Of a stretch of 39,566 nucleotides of DNA, positions 31,948 through 39,566 are shown one piece after another (position 1 is the first letter of the stretch; every line of letters starts with the position of its first letter). Origin of the DNA: SVTX01 sp051867975 (GTDB taxonomy: Bacteria; Bacillota; Clostridia; Oscillospirales; CAG-272); NCBI GenBank assembly GCA_051867975.1, contig JBJDZM010000074.1, positions 1 through 39,566 on the forward strand. The letters are read 5' to 3'. The position numbers and the translations under genes are program-made. A model generated the notes under the pieces. The model made no database searches. It saw nothing but the letters and a program-made list of their open reading frames with translations, and was not told the DNA's origin.

Positions 31948-33309
31948 TTATTTCTTTACGGAGCAATTATCCTCCGACTCTTCTTTTTCCGTCTTATCCG
32001 CAACACAAGATTCGTCTTTCTCCGCCTTACCGTCCTCAATTTTGTCCTCAAACTCCAATTCGACGTTTTCGCTGACGGGATTGTGCTTTATCGGCTTCCA
32101 TTTACCCGATTTTGCGAAGAAGGACGCCGCCGCAATCGGAATATAGGTTGCCATGAATACAGGGAAGGTTATTCCGGAAAGTATCTTTTTTGCGGTCGAG
32201 GTATGTATTCTTTTCCATTCGGTCGCAATCGTGATAAAGCCAATCAAGGCAAAGAGAAGGTAAGCCTGCGCCACCAAAATGAGACTTGCCGTCAAGGTCG
32301 GCAAAAAGGCGTGAATATCAAATATCAGCGTCAGAATGATTGCCAGAATGTTCACCGCTACCGCAATTACCGTGATGAAGAACGCCGGACACATCGACAT
32401 TATCATGTCAAAATTTGAAAATCCGCGTCCCCCAAAGAATGCCCGCGTAAGTTTTATTCCGTAGCGCCTGAGTATCTGCAAATATCCTCTGCACCATCTT
32501 ATCCTCTGCCACCACGAGGTGACAGGCGAGGTCGGCTGCTCGTCGTAAAGTATCGCGTCGTGGCAGTAGACCGCCTTCTCGCCCGCAAGCACGTTTTCAA
32601 CCGTGAACTGAACGTCCTCAATCATCAGGTGATGTATCCAGCCGCCCTGTCTTTTGATTATCTCCTTTGAAATAAGGAATCCCGTGCCGTGTATCTCGCA
32701 GGTCGTACCAAGCTCGGTCCTCACGGCGTTAAGTTGTCTCGATTCTCTCAAAAACCAGAGCGAATAACCCGCGCTTATCCAATTGTCTCCGTAGTTCTTT
32801 GAGTTTCTGTAGCTGGTAATAAGCCTTGCGCCCGTGTCAAAGCATTTGTTCATCTCGCAAACATAATTTTTGTCGAGAATATTATCTGCGTCAACGACGA
32901 TGTAGCCGTCATACGCGTCAAAGCCGACGGTATTTTTTATATGCTCAAAAAGCTCGCTTAAGGCATATCCCTTGCCAACAAGCTCTGTGTTATGCCGCTC
33001 ATAGACCTGCGCGCCGTGCTGTTTTGCAACAGAAGCGGTATTGTCGGTGCAGTTATCCGCAACGATGTAGGTGTCAATAAGCCCCTCGGGGTACTCCTGC
33101 GCCCTAATACTGTCGCAGAGCTGGGAGATGACGCTCTCCTCATTCCTCGCCGATATCACGAAGGCGTATTTATAATAATTTTCTGTTTCGGGGTATTTTT
33201 TCGTCTTCTTGACAAGGGAAATTACCAAAAAGACGATTTGATACGCATAGCATATCATGAAAAGCGCCCCGAAGATAATGTTTAAAATATTAAGAATCTG
33301 ACTTATCAT
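31948..33309 (-). CDS. Processive family-2 glycosyltransferase, membrane bound
   Basis: The protein of about 453 residues has an N-terminal membrane helix, a GT2 catalytic domain with ISARNEE, the metal-binding VVDADN (about 140), the acceptor-site IED (about 231) and QRIRW (about 269) typical of processive synthases. Three to four membrane helices and an acidic Lys/Glu-rich tail follow. It probably polymerises or transfers sugars at the membrane for a capsule, exopolysaccharide or glycolipid; the product is unknown. ATG 33309 is chosen because GGAG lies seven bases before it, whereas the ATG at 33315 is only one base from it. It starts inside the histidine kinase gene, so it is translationally coupled. 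Confidence 0.9.
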   Translation of the reverse strand: MISQILNILNIIFGALFMICYAYQIVFLVISLVKKTKKYPETENYYKYAFVISARNEESVISQLCDSIRAQEYPEGLIDTYIVADNCTDNTASVAKQHGAQVYERHNTELVGKGYALSELFEHIKNTVGFDAYDGYIVVDADNILDKNYVCEMNKCFDTGARLITSYRNSKNYGDNWISAGYSLWFLRESRQLNAVRTELGTTCEIHGTGFLISKEIIKRQGGWIHHLMIEDVQFTVENVLAGEKAVYCHDAILYDEQPTSPVTSWWQRIRWCRGYLQILRRYGIKLTRAFFGGRGFSNFDMIMSMCPAFFITVIAVAVNILAIILTLIFDIHAFLPTLTASLILVAQAYLLFALIGFITIATEWKRIHTSTAKKILSGITFPVFMATYIPIAAASFFAKSGKWKPIKHNPVSENVELEFEDKIEDGKAEKDESCVADKTEKEESEDNCSVKK

Positions 33310-34876
33310 TTTCATTCTCCACAGGAAGTGAGATCGTTACGGTGAAGAAACCTTCGGAGTCCTCTGTTTTAAGTTCTCCGCCCATCTCCTCCATCATTTT
33401 CATGCATGTCTTAAGACCTATACCGTTGCTCTCGGGAATGTCGCGGTCCGTACGGATCTTGTTTTTGCATGAGAGCGTAACAGTCCCGTCACCGCATCCG
33501 GAACAAAGCTCCACAGCAGTCTCAACATCCGCATATTTAATTATATTCGAAAAAATATTATCTATCACTCGCCTGAAATATCTTTCGTCAATCTTTACGG
33601 TCAGGTCGGGTAACCTTCCCGAAGCCTTGAATTTATATCCTCTCTCGGAGAGGAGGATGCTATACTCCGAAACGATATGTTCGGTCAGCATACGCACGTT
33701 CACGCCGACAAGATTCAGCTCGGACTCACTGCGCCCGAAAACCAGAAAATACGAGAACATATCGTCCGAAAGATTCTTAAGCCTCAACGCATTCTCACGG
33801 CACGCCTCTATATATTCCGCGCTTATCTCTCCGCTGTTCTGCATCTCAATGAGGTCAAGGTAGCCGAGAAGAACCGTGAGCGGTGTGCGGATATCGTGGG
33901 ACATGGCAGTAATCAGACCGGCATTTGCCTCCCATGCGCGTCTCTCGCGCGTCATATTGTCGACAATGGAGTCTCTCATGCTTCCCACGTCGCGCGCCAA
34001 AAGCGATATCTCGTCGTTTCCGCTCTGAGATATGTCGCGGTCAAGGTCGCCCTCCTCAATGATTCGGACGTTTTTCTGGAGCAGGCGTATTCTCTTCATT
34101 ATATTGCCGTAAAAAACTACCATTATTACGGCAATTACGGCAAGACCGCAAACAATGCTCGCCGCAATAACGACGTTTCCGAGCATTTCTTCGGTGAAGT
34201 CGACGACAGCAACGATAAGCGTTCCGTCGACGAAATACACAGGGTGAAGCGAACCGTTTTCGCCTATGGCATCCTCAAGAGCGGCTCTGTAATTCTTGCG
34301 CGCCTCCTCGGTGAGATACTGCTCAAAGCCTCGGTCTCCCGAAAACCAATTCTCAAAAAAGGATTTATCGGTCTCGCTCTCGCTCTCCGAGTCTGATTCG
34401 GAGGCACTTTCAATTCCGCTCTCGGCCTCACTCGCCGACACTTCCTCAAATGCAGTCTCAACGCCAAGCTCGGCAGCGGATTCCGAGCCGCTTTCCGGAG
34501 CCGTCTCAAGGCTCTCCGCCGTCTCACTTACCTCGGCACTCTCAGAGTCGGTTTCTCTGAAATCCTCAAACCAATCGGGGGCGTATATCAAATTGGAGTC
34601 CTTGTAAACGATAAGGTCAACGTACCGTCCGCCGCTCCAGCCTGATATGGCGTCCGTATCATCTACAGACAGCATGTTTTTGGTGACGTAGTCCTGAAAT
34701 TCCTCGACGTAGCTTTCCGCGCGCTCCTGCTTGTTCGCCTCGCCGAGATAGTACCTCCACACAAGGAAGTTTCCGAACTGATATACGAGATAGAAGACAA
34801 GCGCCGCCAAGACAAGCGATACGGCAAGCACTATCAGGAGCTTTGAACGAATGGATATTTTTCGTTTTTTATTCAA
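33290..34876 (-). CDS. Sensor histidine kinase with an acidic low-complexity extracellular insert
   Basis: The 528-residue kinase has TM1 (12-33), an extracellular sensor (about 40-230) and TM2 (about 233-256). HAMP and HisKA follow, with phospho-acceptor His327 in SHDIRTPLT, then the N box DNIFSNIIKYA (about 439-449) and G2 NGIGL (484-488). The sensor holds a Ser/Glu/Ala-rich stretch (about 108-170) resembling the SGNH lipoprotein's linker. The ATP lid is very short: a DxGxG G1 motif is absent between the N box and NGIGL, a form seen in some clostridial kinases. It overlaps the regulator gene by eight bases and the glycosyltransferase by 20, so the three are one operon. Confidence 0.93.
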   Translation of the reverse strand: MNKKRKISIRSKLLIVLAVSLVLAALVFYLVYQFGNFLVWRYYLGEANKQERAESYVEEFQDYVTKNMLSVDDTDAISGWSGGRYVDLIVYKDSNLIYAPDWFEDFRETDSESAEVSETAESLETAPESGSESAAELGVETAFEEVSASEAESGIESASESDSESESETDKSFFENWFSGDRGFEQYLTEEARKNYRAALEDAIGENGSLHPVYFVDGTLIVAVVDFTEEMLGNVVIAASIVCGLAVIAVIMVVFYGNIMKRIRLLQKNVRIIEEGDLDRDISQSGNDEISLLARDVGSMRDSIVDNMTRERRAWEANAGLITAMSHDIRTPLTVLLGYLDLIEMQNSGEISAEYIEACRENALRLKNLSDDMFSYFLVFGRSESELNLVGVNVRMLTEHIVSEYSILLSERGYKFKASGRLPDLTVKIDERYFRRVIDNIFSNIIKYADVETAVELCSGCGDGTVTLSCKNKIRTDRDIPESNGIGLKTCMKMMEEMGGELKTEDSEGFFTVTISLPVENENDKSDS

Positions 34877-35567
34877 ATCTGTACCCCTTTCCCCAAACCG
34901 TCCTGATTATCTTCGGGGCTTGAGGATTATCTTCAAGTTTTTTGCGGATATTGAGCATGTTTACCATGACGTTGTTCGCGCTTGAAGGCATCGCCTTCTC
35001 GCCCCATACGTCCTCAAAGATTTTATCGGTGTCGACCGTTTCCCCTCGGTGCGAGAGCAGATAGAAGAATATGTCACTCTCCTTGTCGCGCAGACTCACC
35101 TCATGCCCTCTGCGCCGAACGGTCTTAGTCGAAAGCTCTACCTCAACCGAGCAGGCAAGCTCTATGATATCGCGGTCTCTTTCTTTTCCGCGATAGACCG
35201 TATATCGCCTTATAAGCGACTCGACCTTCAAAATAAGCTCGGTCGACGAAAAAGGCTTCACGATATAGTCGTCGCCGCCGCTTATGTACGCGCTTTCTTT
35301 GTCGGAATCCAAGGATTTCGCAGTGAGAAAGAGTATCGGCACGGTTGAAAACTCCCGTATTGCCGCCGTCGCCTCGATTCCCGACAGATGCGGCATCATG
35401 ATATCCATTATGATAAGGTCGATATCGCCCTCGCGTGCTTTTTCAATCGCACTCTGTCCGTTTGACGCCTCACTGACCGTGTATCCTTTTTTTTCAAGCA
35501 GCAGACGAAGTATCTTGCGGATATCCGCCTCGTCGTCCGCTATCAGAATTCTTGATTTTTCCGCCAT
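34869..35567 (-). CDS. OmpR-family response regulator
   Basis: The 232-residue protein has a receiver with D11-D12, phospho-acceptor Asp55 (IIMDIMMPHLSG), Thr82 and Lys104. A winged-helix domain (about 135-232) ends in RTVWGKGYRFE. CGGAGAG lies four to five bases before ATG. First gene of the regulator-kinase-glycosyltransferase operon; control of surface glycan synthesis is inferred from context. Confidence 0.95.
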   Translation of the reverse strand: MAEKSRILIADDEADIRKILRLLLEKKGYTVSEASNGQSAIEKAREGDIDLIIMDIMMPHLSGIEATAAIREFSTVPILFLTAKSLDSDKESAYISGGDDYIVKPFSSTELILKVESLIRRYTVYRGKERDRDIIELACSVEVELSTKTVRRRGHEVSLRDKESDIFFYLLSHRGETVDTDKIFEDVWGEKAMPSSANNVMVNMLNIRKKLEDNPQAPKIIRTVWGKGYRFE

Positions 35568-35599
35568 ATTTCTCTCCGTCCCGACTTCTTTTCAGAATA

Positions 35600-35628
35600 A
35601 TTATAACATATTGGAGAAAAAAACACAA
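35600..35628 (-). promoter_or_regulatory. Probable promoter of the response regulator operon
   Basis: On the minus strand TTGTGT (35628-35623), 17 bp, and TATAAT (35605-35600). The -10 is perfect; the -35 matches at four of six positions. Confidence 0.6.
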
Positions 35629-35659
35629 GTAAAATCATACATTTTAAGAAATTTTCATA

Positions 35660-35694
35660 AAGGGGCTTGTTGCATCTGCCTGCAAAAGCCCCTT
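35660..35694 (-). terminator. Terminator of the 181-residue membrane protein gene
   Basis: AAGGGGCTT then TTGCA (one bulged G between them) pairs with TGCAA then AAGCCCCTT around a TCTGCC loop. On the minus strand it is followed by TATGAAAATTTCTT, moderately T-rich. Confidence 0.72.
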
Positions 35695-35703
35695 ACCGTA
35701 TCT

Positions 35704-36249
35704 TCACTTTTTCTTGTTTCTCGAAAGCTTTACGTTGTTAAATCCAAGCACGTACGCCGCAAAAATAACGGCAAGCGCGGGCAGTGTTGTCAGAAAATAC
35801 ATAAACCACATGCTGTTGAGCGGCACTCCGCCTACCCTTATGGCAAGCAATCCCGTATACATTCCCTCGATTATCAGCTTTATCACCGAAGCAAATCCGC
35901 CTATCGACGAAAGCACGGGAACGTCAAACCACATTGAGAGCGAGATGAAGAGCGCCAGCAACAGGTTTAAGGAATTTGCCAGCAGCCACATCCAAACAGG
36001 AATCATGTAGTTCTTTTTGAGTTTTCCGAGGTCATAAGAAAGTCTGTCCTGCGCGCCGATCTTCCACATTACTATATATTGCAAAAACAGGAAGAAGATG
36101 ATCGAAAAGACACTTGTAACAGTGCGTAAAACGTCATTATCTGCCATTCCCGCGGCAAGCGCAAGCGTCATACCGAAAAGTCCGATAGCCACCTGATTCA
36201 AAAAGAGATGCACGCTCTCGTATGAATATCGGCTCATAAATTCTTTCAT
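35704..36249 (-). CDS. Membrane protein of unknown function
   Basis: The 181-residue protein has about five hydrophobic helices and a basic Arg/Lys C-terminus. No catalytic motif or family signature is recognised. ATG 36249 follows AAAGGG by about 11 bases; an ATG four codons in (36237) is possible. It has its own promoter and terminator and is transcribed divergently from the recombinase gene. Confidence 0.8.
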   Translation of the reverse strand: MKEFMSRYSYESVHLFLNQVAIGLFGMTLALAAGMADNDVLRTVTSVFSIIFFLFLQYIVMWKIGAQDRLSYDLGKLKKNYMIPVWMWLLANSLNLLLALFISLSMWFDVPVLSSIGGFASVIKLIIEGMYTGLLAIRVGGVPLNSMWFMYFLTTLPALAVIFAAYVLGFNNVKLSRNKKK

Positions 36250-36302
36250 TATATTATATACCCTTTCAATAATCGGTTAAGGTGTAATGCACTTCATATT
36301 AT

Positions 36303-36331
36303 ATTATAGTATGCCTGTGTGTTTTTTTCAA
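36303..36331 (-). promoter_or_regulatory. Promoter of the 181-residue membrane protein gene
   Basis: On the minus strand TTGAAA (36331-36326), 17 bp, and a perfect TATAAT (36308-36303), giving a leader of about 45 nt. Confidence 0.75.
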
Positions 36332-36424
36332 TATATCTGTGTGAAAGTTTACAGAATATCCACTAAATTATTTATATTCCGTGTATAATATAATTATACA
36401 AAATCTTTTTCGGGAGGTGAAATA

Positions 36425-37468
36425 ATGTCGTATCAGCTCAACATGGACGAGTTTCCGCCCATCTTGCGCGAATTTGCGTCATATAAGACTGCCATTCAGG
36501 GTTGCTCGCAAAAAACAAGCGACGAATATCTCCTCGACCTGCGCACTTTTTTCCGCTATCTCTTGGCGAAGGACCGCGGGATCAACCCCGATTCGGACGA
36601 ATTTTGCGAGATAGACATAAGTCACGTTGACATAGACTACATAAAAGGCATCACCGCCGAGAAGATATACGACTTTTTGCTCTACACGGGAAGCGTCCGC
36701 AAAAACATGTGGTCCGCAAAGGCGAGAAAGCTCTCTGCCATAAAGGGACTTTTCAAATTCATGACCGTCAAGCGCGGATATCTTGAGGAAAATCCCGCCG
36801 CCGATATCGAGTCTCCCAAACGCAAAAAAACGCTCCCGAAATTTCTCTCCCTTGAGGAATCAAAGCTCTTGCTTGATACCGTGCGCAACGACACAAGGTC
36901 AAGATCCCGCCTTCGCGACCTTTGTATCATCACGCTTTTTCTCAATTGCGGAATGAGACTTAACGAGCTTGTCGGAATATCGCTCAACGACCTCGACCGC
37001 GAGCTTATGTACCTGAGAGTCGTCGGTAAGGGCAGTAAGGAGCGCATAATCTACCTCAACGATGCCTGCAAAAGCGTGCTTGCGGAATATCTCTTGACCG
37101 AACGGCTCAGCGAAAAATGCAAATATCTCCCCGACAAGGCGCTCTTTTTGAGCAACCGAAACAGCCGAATTACCGACAAAATGGTTCAGAAAATCGTCTA
37201 CAAGTACCTTGACATGTCGGGGCTTGGCTCAAAGCACTATTCGGTGCATAAACTGCGCCATACCGCCGCGACGCTCATGTATCAGTCTGGACACGTTGAC
37301 ATTCGCGTGCTGAAGGACATTCTCGGGCATGAGCAGCTCAACACGACACAGATATACACGCATGTCAGCGACATAAACATGATGAACGCCATGGGCGAAA
37401 ATCCGCTGGCGAACATCACGAAAACGGTTTCGGACAGAGATTTGCGCGACGAGGAGGACGACGAATGA
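36425..37468 (+). CDS. Tyrosine recombinase, XerC/XerD-like
   Basis: The 347-residue protein has a SAM-like core-binding domain (about 10-120) and a catalytic domain with the full active set: Arg178 (CGMRLNEL), Lys202 or Lys205 (GKGSKER), His275 and Arg278 (HKLRHT), His302 (LGHEQL) and Tyr311 (IYTHV). It is somewhat longer than typical Xer proteins (about 300) because of an N-terminal extension and an acidic tail. Xer proteins resolve chromosome dimers. No att sites, phage genes or integration signs are seen, so a chromosomal role is more likely than a mobile element. GGGAGGTG precedes ATG. Its stop overlaps the recG start by four bases. Confidence 0.93.
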   Translation: MSYQLNMDEFPPILREFASYKTAIQGCSQKTSDEYLLDLRTFFRYLLAKDRGINPDSDEFCEIDISHVDIDYIKGITAEKIYDFLLYTGSVRKNMWSAKARKLSAIKGLFKFMTVKRGYLEENPAADIESPKRKKTLPKFLSLEESKLLLDTVRNDTRSRSRLRDLCIITLFLNCGMRLNELVGISLNDLDRELMYLRVVGKGSKERIIYLNDACKSVLAEYLLTERLSEKCKYLPDKALFLSNRNSRITDKMVQKIVYKYLDMSGLGSKHYSVHKLRHTAATLMYQSGHVDIRVLKDILGHEQLNTTQIYTHVSDINMMNAMGENPLANITKTVSDRDLRDEEDDE

Positions 37469-39566
37469 AGACTTTAGACCAAATACCCGTCTCTACGCTC
37501 AAGGGTGTCGGGCGTGTCAGGGCGCAAGCGTACGCAAAAGCCGGAGTTCACTCTCTGCTCGACCTCATTTATTATTTTCCGCGCGCGTATGAGAATCGCG
37601 CGAATATCGTCCCTCTCAGTGCGACAGGACCGGAGGGCAAATGCGCAACCGTGCTTACTGTCGCAACCGAGCCGAAGATCGCAAACATAAAGAGGGGCAT
37701 GTCGCTCCTTAAATTCAGAGCCTTCGACGAGAGCGGGATCTGCGATATCACATATTTCAATCAGAATTACTTAAAAGAAAAATTCCCGATAGGCTCAACC
37801 TTCCGTTTTTACGGCAGAGTCGAGAAAAAAAAGGCGAGATACGAGATGACCGCCCCTGCCGCCGAGCCTTGGGTTGAGAGCGCACCGCCCCCACCCTTCG
37901 TCTCGGTCTACCGCCTATGCGAGGGGCTGTCGCAGAAGCAGATAGCGCAGAACATTGAGGATATTTTGCCGCTCGTCGCGTCGGTCTACGAAGATCCCCT
38001 GCCCGAGGCCGTGCGAGAGGAACAAGGTCTTTGCTCAATTCATTTTGCGCTCAGGCAGATCCACAAGCCCGATGACTATCAGAGCCTTGCAATCGCCAAA
38101 AAAAGACTCATTTTCGATGAATTTTTCCTTTTCGCAACAGGGCTTCGGGCGCAAAGCAAGCACATTCAAAGATACGCCGCTCCCCCCTGCCCCGACTCGG
38201 ACATATCTCCGCTACTGTCGCTCCTTCCCTATGAGCTTACGGGTGCGCAAAAGCGAACTATCGACGAAATTTCAGCCGACATGAAAAAGACCGAGCCGAT
38301 GAGCCGAATAGTCATAGGCGACGTCGGATGCGGCAAGACCGCCTGCGCGACGGCGGCAATTTACATCGCGGTCAAGAACGGATACCAGGCGGCACTCATG
38401 GCACCCACCGAAATACTCGCAAATCAGCATTACAACGACCTCTCGCCTCTTCTCTCCCGTCTCGGCATCAAATCTGCGCTCTTAACCGGCTCGACGACTG
38501 CCGCTAACAAGCGCAAGATACGCGAGGCGATGCACGCGGTCGATAAAGACGCGCGGCTTGACGTCGTTATCGGAACGCAGGCACTGCTCTCCGACGGGGT
38601 TGAATTCATAGATCCCGGACTCGTCATCACCGACGAGCAACACCGCTTCGGCGTAAATCAGCGCGCCGCTCTCTCCGAGAAGAACAAACACACCCACGTG
38701 CTGGTCATGAGCGCAACGCCTATTCCCCGTTCGCTGGCACTCGTTATGTACGGCGACCTTAAAATGTCCAAGATCGACGAGATGCCGCCCGGACGGCAGA
38801 AGGTCGACACCTTCCTTGTCGACGAGGGCTATCGCGCGCGGCTCGACAACTTCATAAAAAAGCAGGTCGACGAGGGCGGTCAGGTCTACATCGTCTGCCC
38901 TGCCGTTGAGGAAAGCGAGCAAGAGCCGGGCGAGCTTGACATGGCGGCGATCTCGATATTCGGCGAGGAGATGCGAGCCTTTGCAATAGAAGAGTTTGAG
39001 AGAAAACAAAAACCGCCCCTCAAAGCGGCGGTAAAATACGCCGAGGAGCTTGCTGAACGCCTATGCGGTTACTCGGTCGCATTCGTTCACGGCAGAATGA
39101 AGGCGGCGGAAAAGGACGAGGTCATGCGCCGTTTTTCGTCGGGCGAGGTCAAGATTTTAGTCTCAACGACCGTCATCGAGGTCGGCGTGAACGTCCCTTC
39201 GGCAAGCCTTATGATAGTCGAGAACGCCGAACGCTTCGGACTCTCCCAGCTGCACCAGCTGCGCGGACGGGTAGGACGGGGAAACAAAAAATCCTTTTGC
39301 GTGCTTGTCTCGGGTGCCGAAGGGGGACTTGGCGAGACCGCAAAGGAACGCCTTAAGACCATGTGTACGTCCTATAACGGCTTTGAGATAGCCGAGGTCG
39401 ACCTCAAGCTCCGAGGTCCCGGTGACTTTTTGTCATTCTCGGGCAACTCGTCGATAAGACAGAGCGGAAGCCTTAGCTTCAGCCTCGCCGACATGTGTTC
39501 TGATTCCGAGCTTATGAGCGAGGCGTTCGACTCGGCGCAGAAATTTATTGACGGCGACCCGACGCT
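37465..39566 (+). CDS. recG: ATP-dependent DNA helicase RecG (3' truncated)
   Basis: The frame is open for 700 codons from ATG 37465 to the window end with no stop. Signatures are in order: the N-terminal wedge domain (IPVSTLKGVGRVRA, LLDLIYYFPRAYENR), Walker A GDVGCGKT (285-292), DEQHRFG (390-396), MSATPIPR, and QLHQLRGRVGRG (595-606) with RFG before it. RecG regresses stalled replication forks and processes branched DNA. Compared with family members of about 680-700 residues, probably only a few residues are missing at the end. It overlaps the recombinase gene by ATGA, so the two are co-translated. Confidence 0.97.
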   Translation, partial: MKTLDQIPVSTLKGVGRVRAQAYAKAGVHSLLDLIYYFPRAYENRANIVPLSATGPEGKCATVLTVATEPKIANIKRGMSLLKFRAFDESGICDITYFNQNYLKEKFPIGSTFRFYGRVEKKKARYEMTAPAAEPWVESAPPPPFVSVYRLCEGLSQKQIAQNIEDILPLVASVYEDPLPEAVREEQGLCSIHFALRQIHKPDDYQSLAIAKKRLIFDEFFLFATGLRAQSKHIQRYAAPPCPDSDISPLLSLLPYELTGAQKRTIDEISADMKKTEPMSRIVIGDVGCGKTACATAAIYIAVKNGYQAALMAPTEILANQHYNDLSPLLSRLGIKSALLTGSTTAANKRKIREAMHAVDKDARLDVVIGTQALLSDGVEFIDPGLVITDEQHRFGVNQRAALSEKNKHTHVLVMSATPIPRSLALVMYGDLKMSKIDEMPPGRQKVDTFLVDEGYRARLDNFIKKQVDEGGQVYIVCPAVEESEQEPGELDMAAISIFGEEMRAFAIEEFERKQKPPLKAAVKYAEELAERLCGYSVAFVHGRMKAAEKDEVMRRFSSGEVKILVSTTVIEVGVNVPSASLMIVENAERFGLSQLHQLRGRVGRGNKKSFCVLVSGAEGGLGETAKERLKTMCTSYNGFEIAEVDLKLRGPGDFLSFSGNSSIRQSGSLSFSLADMCSDSELMSEAFDSAQKFIDGDPT

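Noticed and set aside
36425..37468. Integrase of a prophage or integrative element
   Set aside because: No phage, conjugation or excision genes and no att repeats are visible. The gene overlaps recG, which indicates a stable chromosomal setting.

Overview
The window looks like a scaffold from a spore-forming, gut-type Clostridia genome, probably in or near the Oscillospirales. The evidence is a clear spoIIGA-sigE pair, clostridial-style two-component systems, a carbohydrate ABC import cluster without its own ATPase, and three 100-N scaffold gaps (6547-6646, 7821-7920, 11666-11765) that each interrupt a gene. Both ends are cut inside genes: a Gfo/Idh/MocA oxidoreductase on the left and recG on the right. 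Taxonomy is inferred from gene content only.

Layout. Positions 3-2100 hold the end of the oxidoreductase, a strong promoter, a tRNA-Leu(UAG), and arrays of very short palindromes on both sides of the tRNA. Positions 2159-3855 carry the sporulation pair spoIIGA and sigE, which share a nearly identical hairpin leader yet are separated by a terminator-like hairpin. A large CvpA-like membrane protein follows on the minus strand (3910-6684), diverging from an OmpR-type regulator and a gap-broken histidine kinase (6887-8170).

The centre (8275-26408, all minus strand) is the most distinctive part. A sigma-A promoter at 26380-26408 precedes a leader of about 330 nt that can fold extensively. The operon then encodes, in order: a 1148-residue solute-binding protein with two tandem CBM-like modules; a permease pair; a protein joining an NHL propeller, TPR-like helices and a Yip1 membrane domain; an 1869-residue DUF5696 protein with an insertion of about 800 residues; and a second permease pair. 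A hairpin at 11028-11076 closes it, followed by a putative SGNH-hydrolase lipoprotein. No ABC ATPase is present, so a shared housekeeping ATPase (MsiK/UgpC type) presumably powers import. I infer a surface machine that binds, processes and imports a complex glycan; the substrate cannot be read from the sequence.

Upstream of the operon, 26409-27344 is non-coding. It holds operator-like inverted repeats (GGTAAA-N5-TTTACC) and a 65-bp imperfect tandem repeat. To the right are a small membrane protein (minus), an aconitase-family hydratase plus NADP-isocitrate dehydrogenase operon (plus), a response regulator, histidine kinase and processive GT2 glycosyltransferase operon (minus), another small membrane protein (minus), and an overlapping tyrosine recombinase-recG pair (plus).
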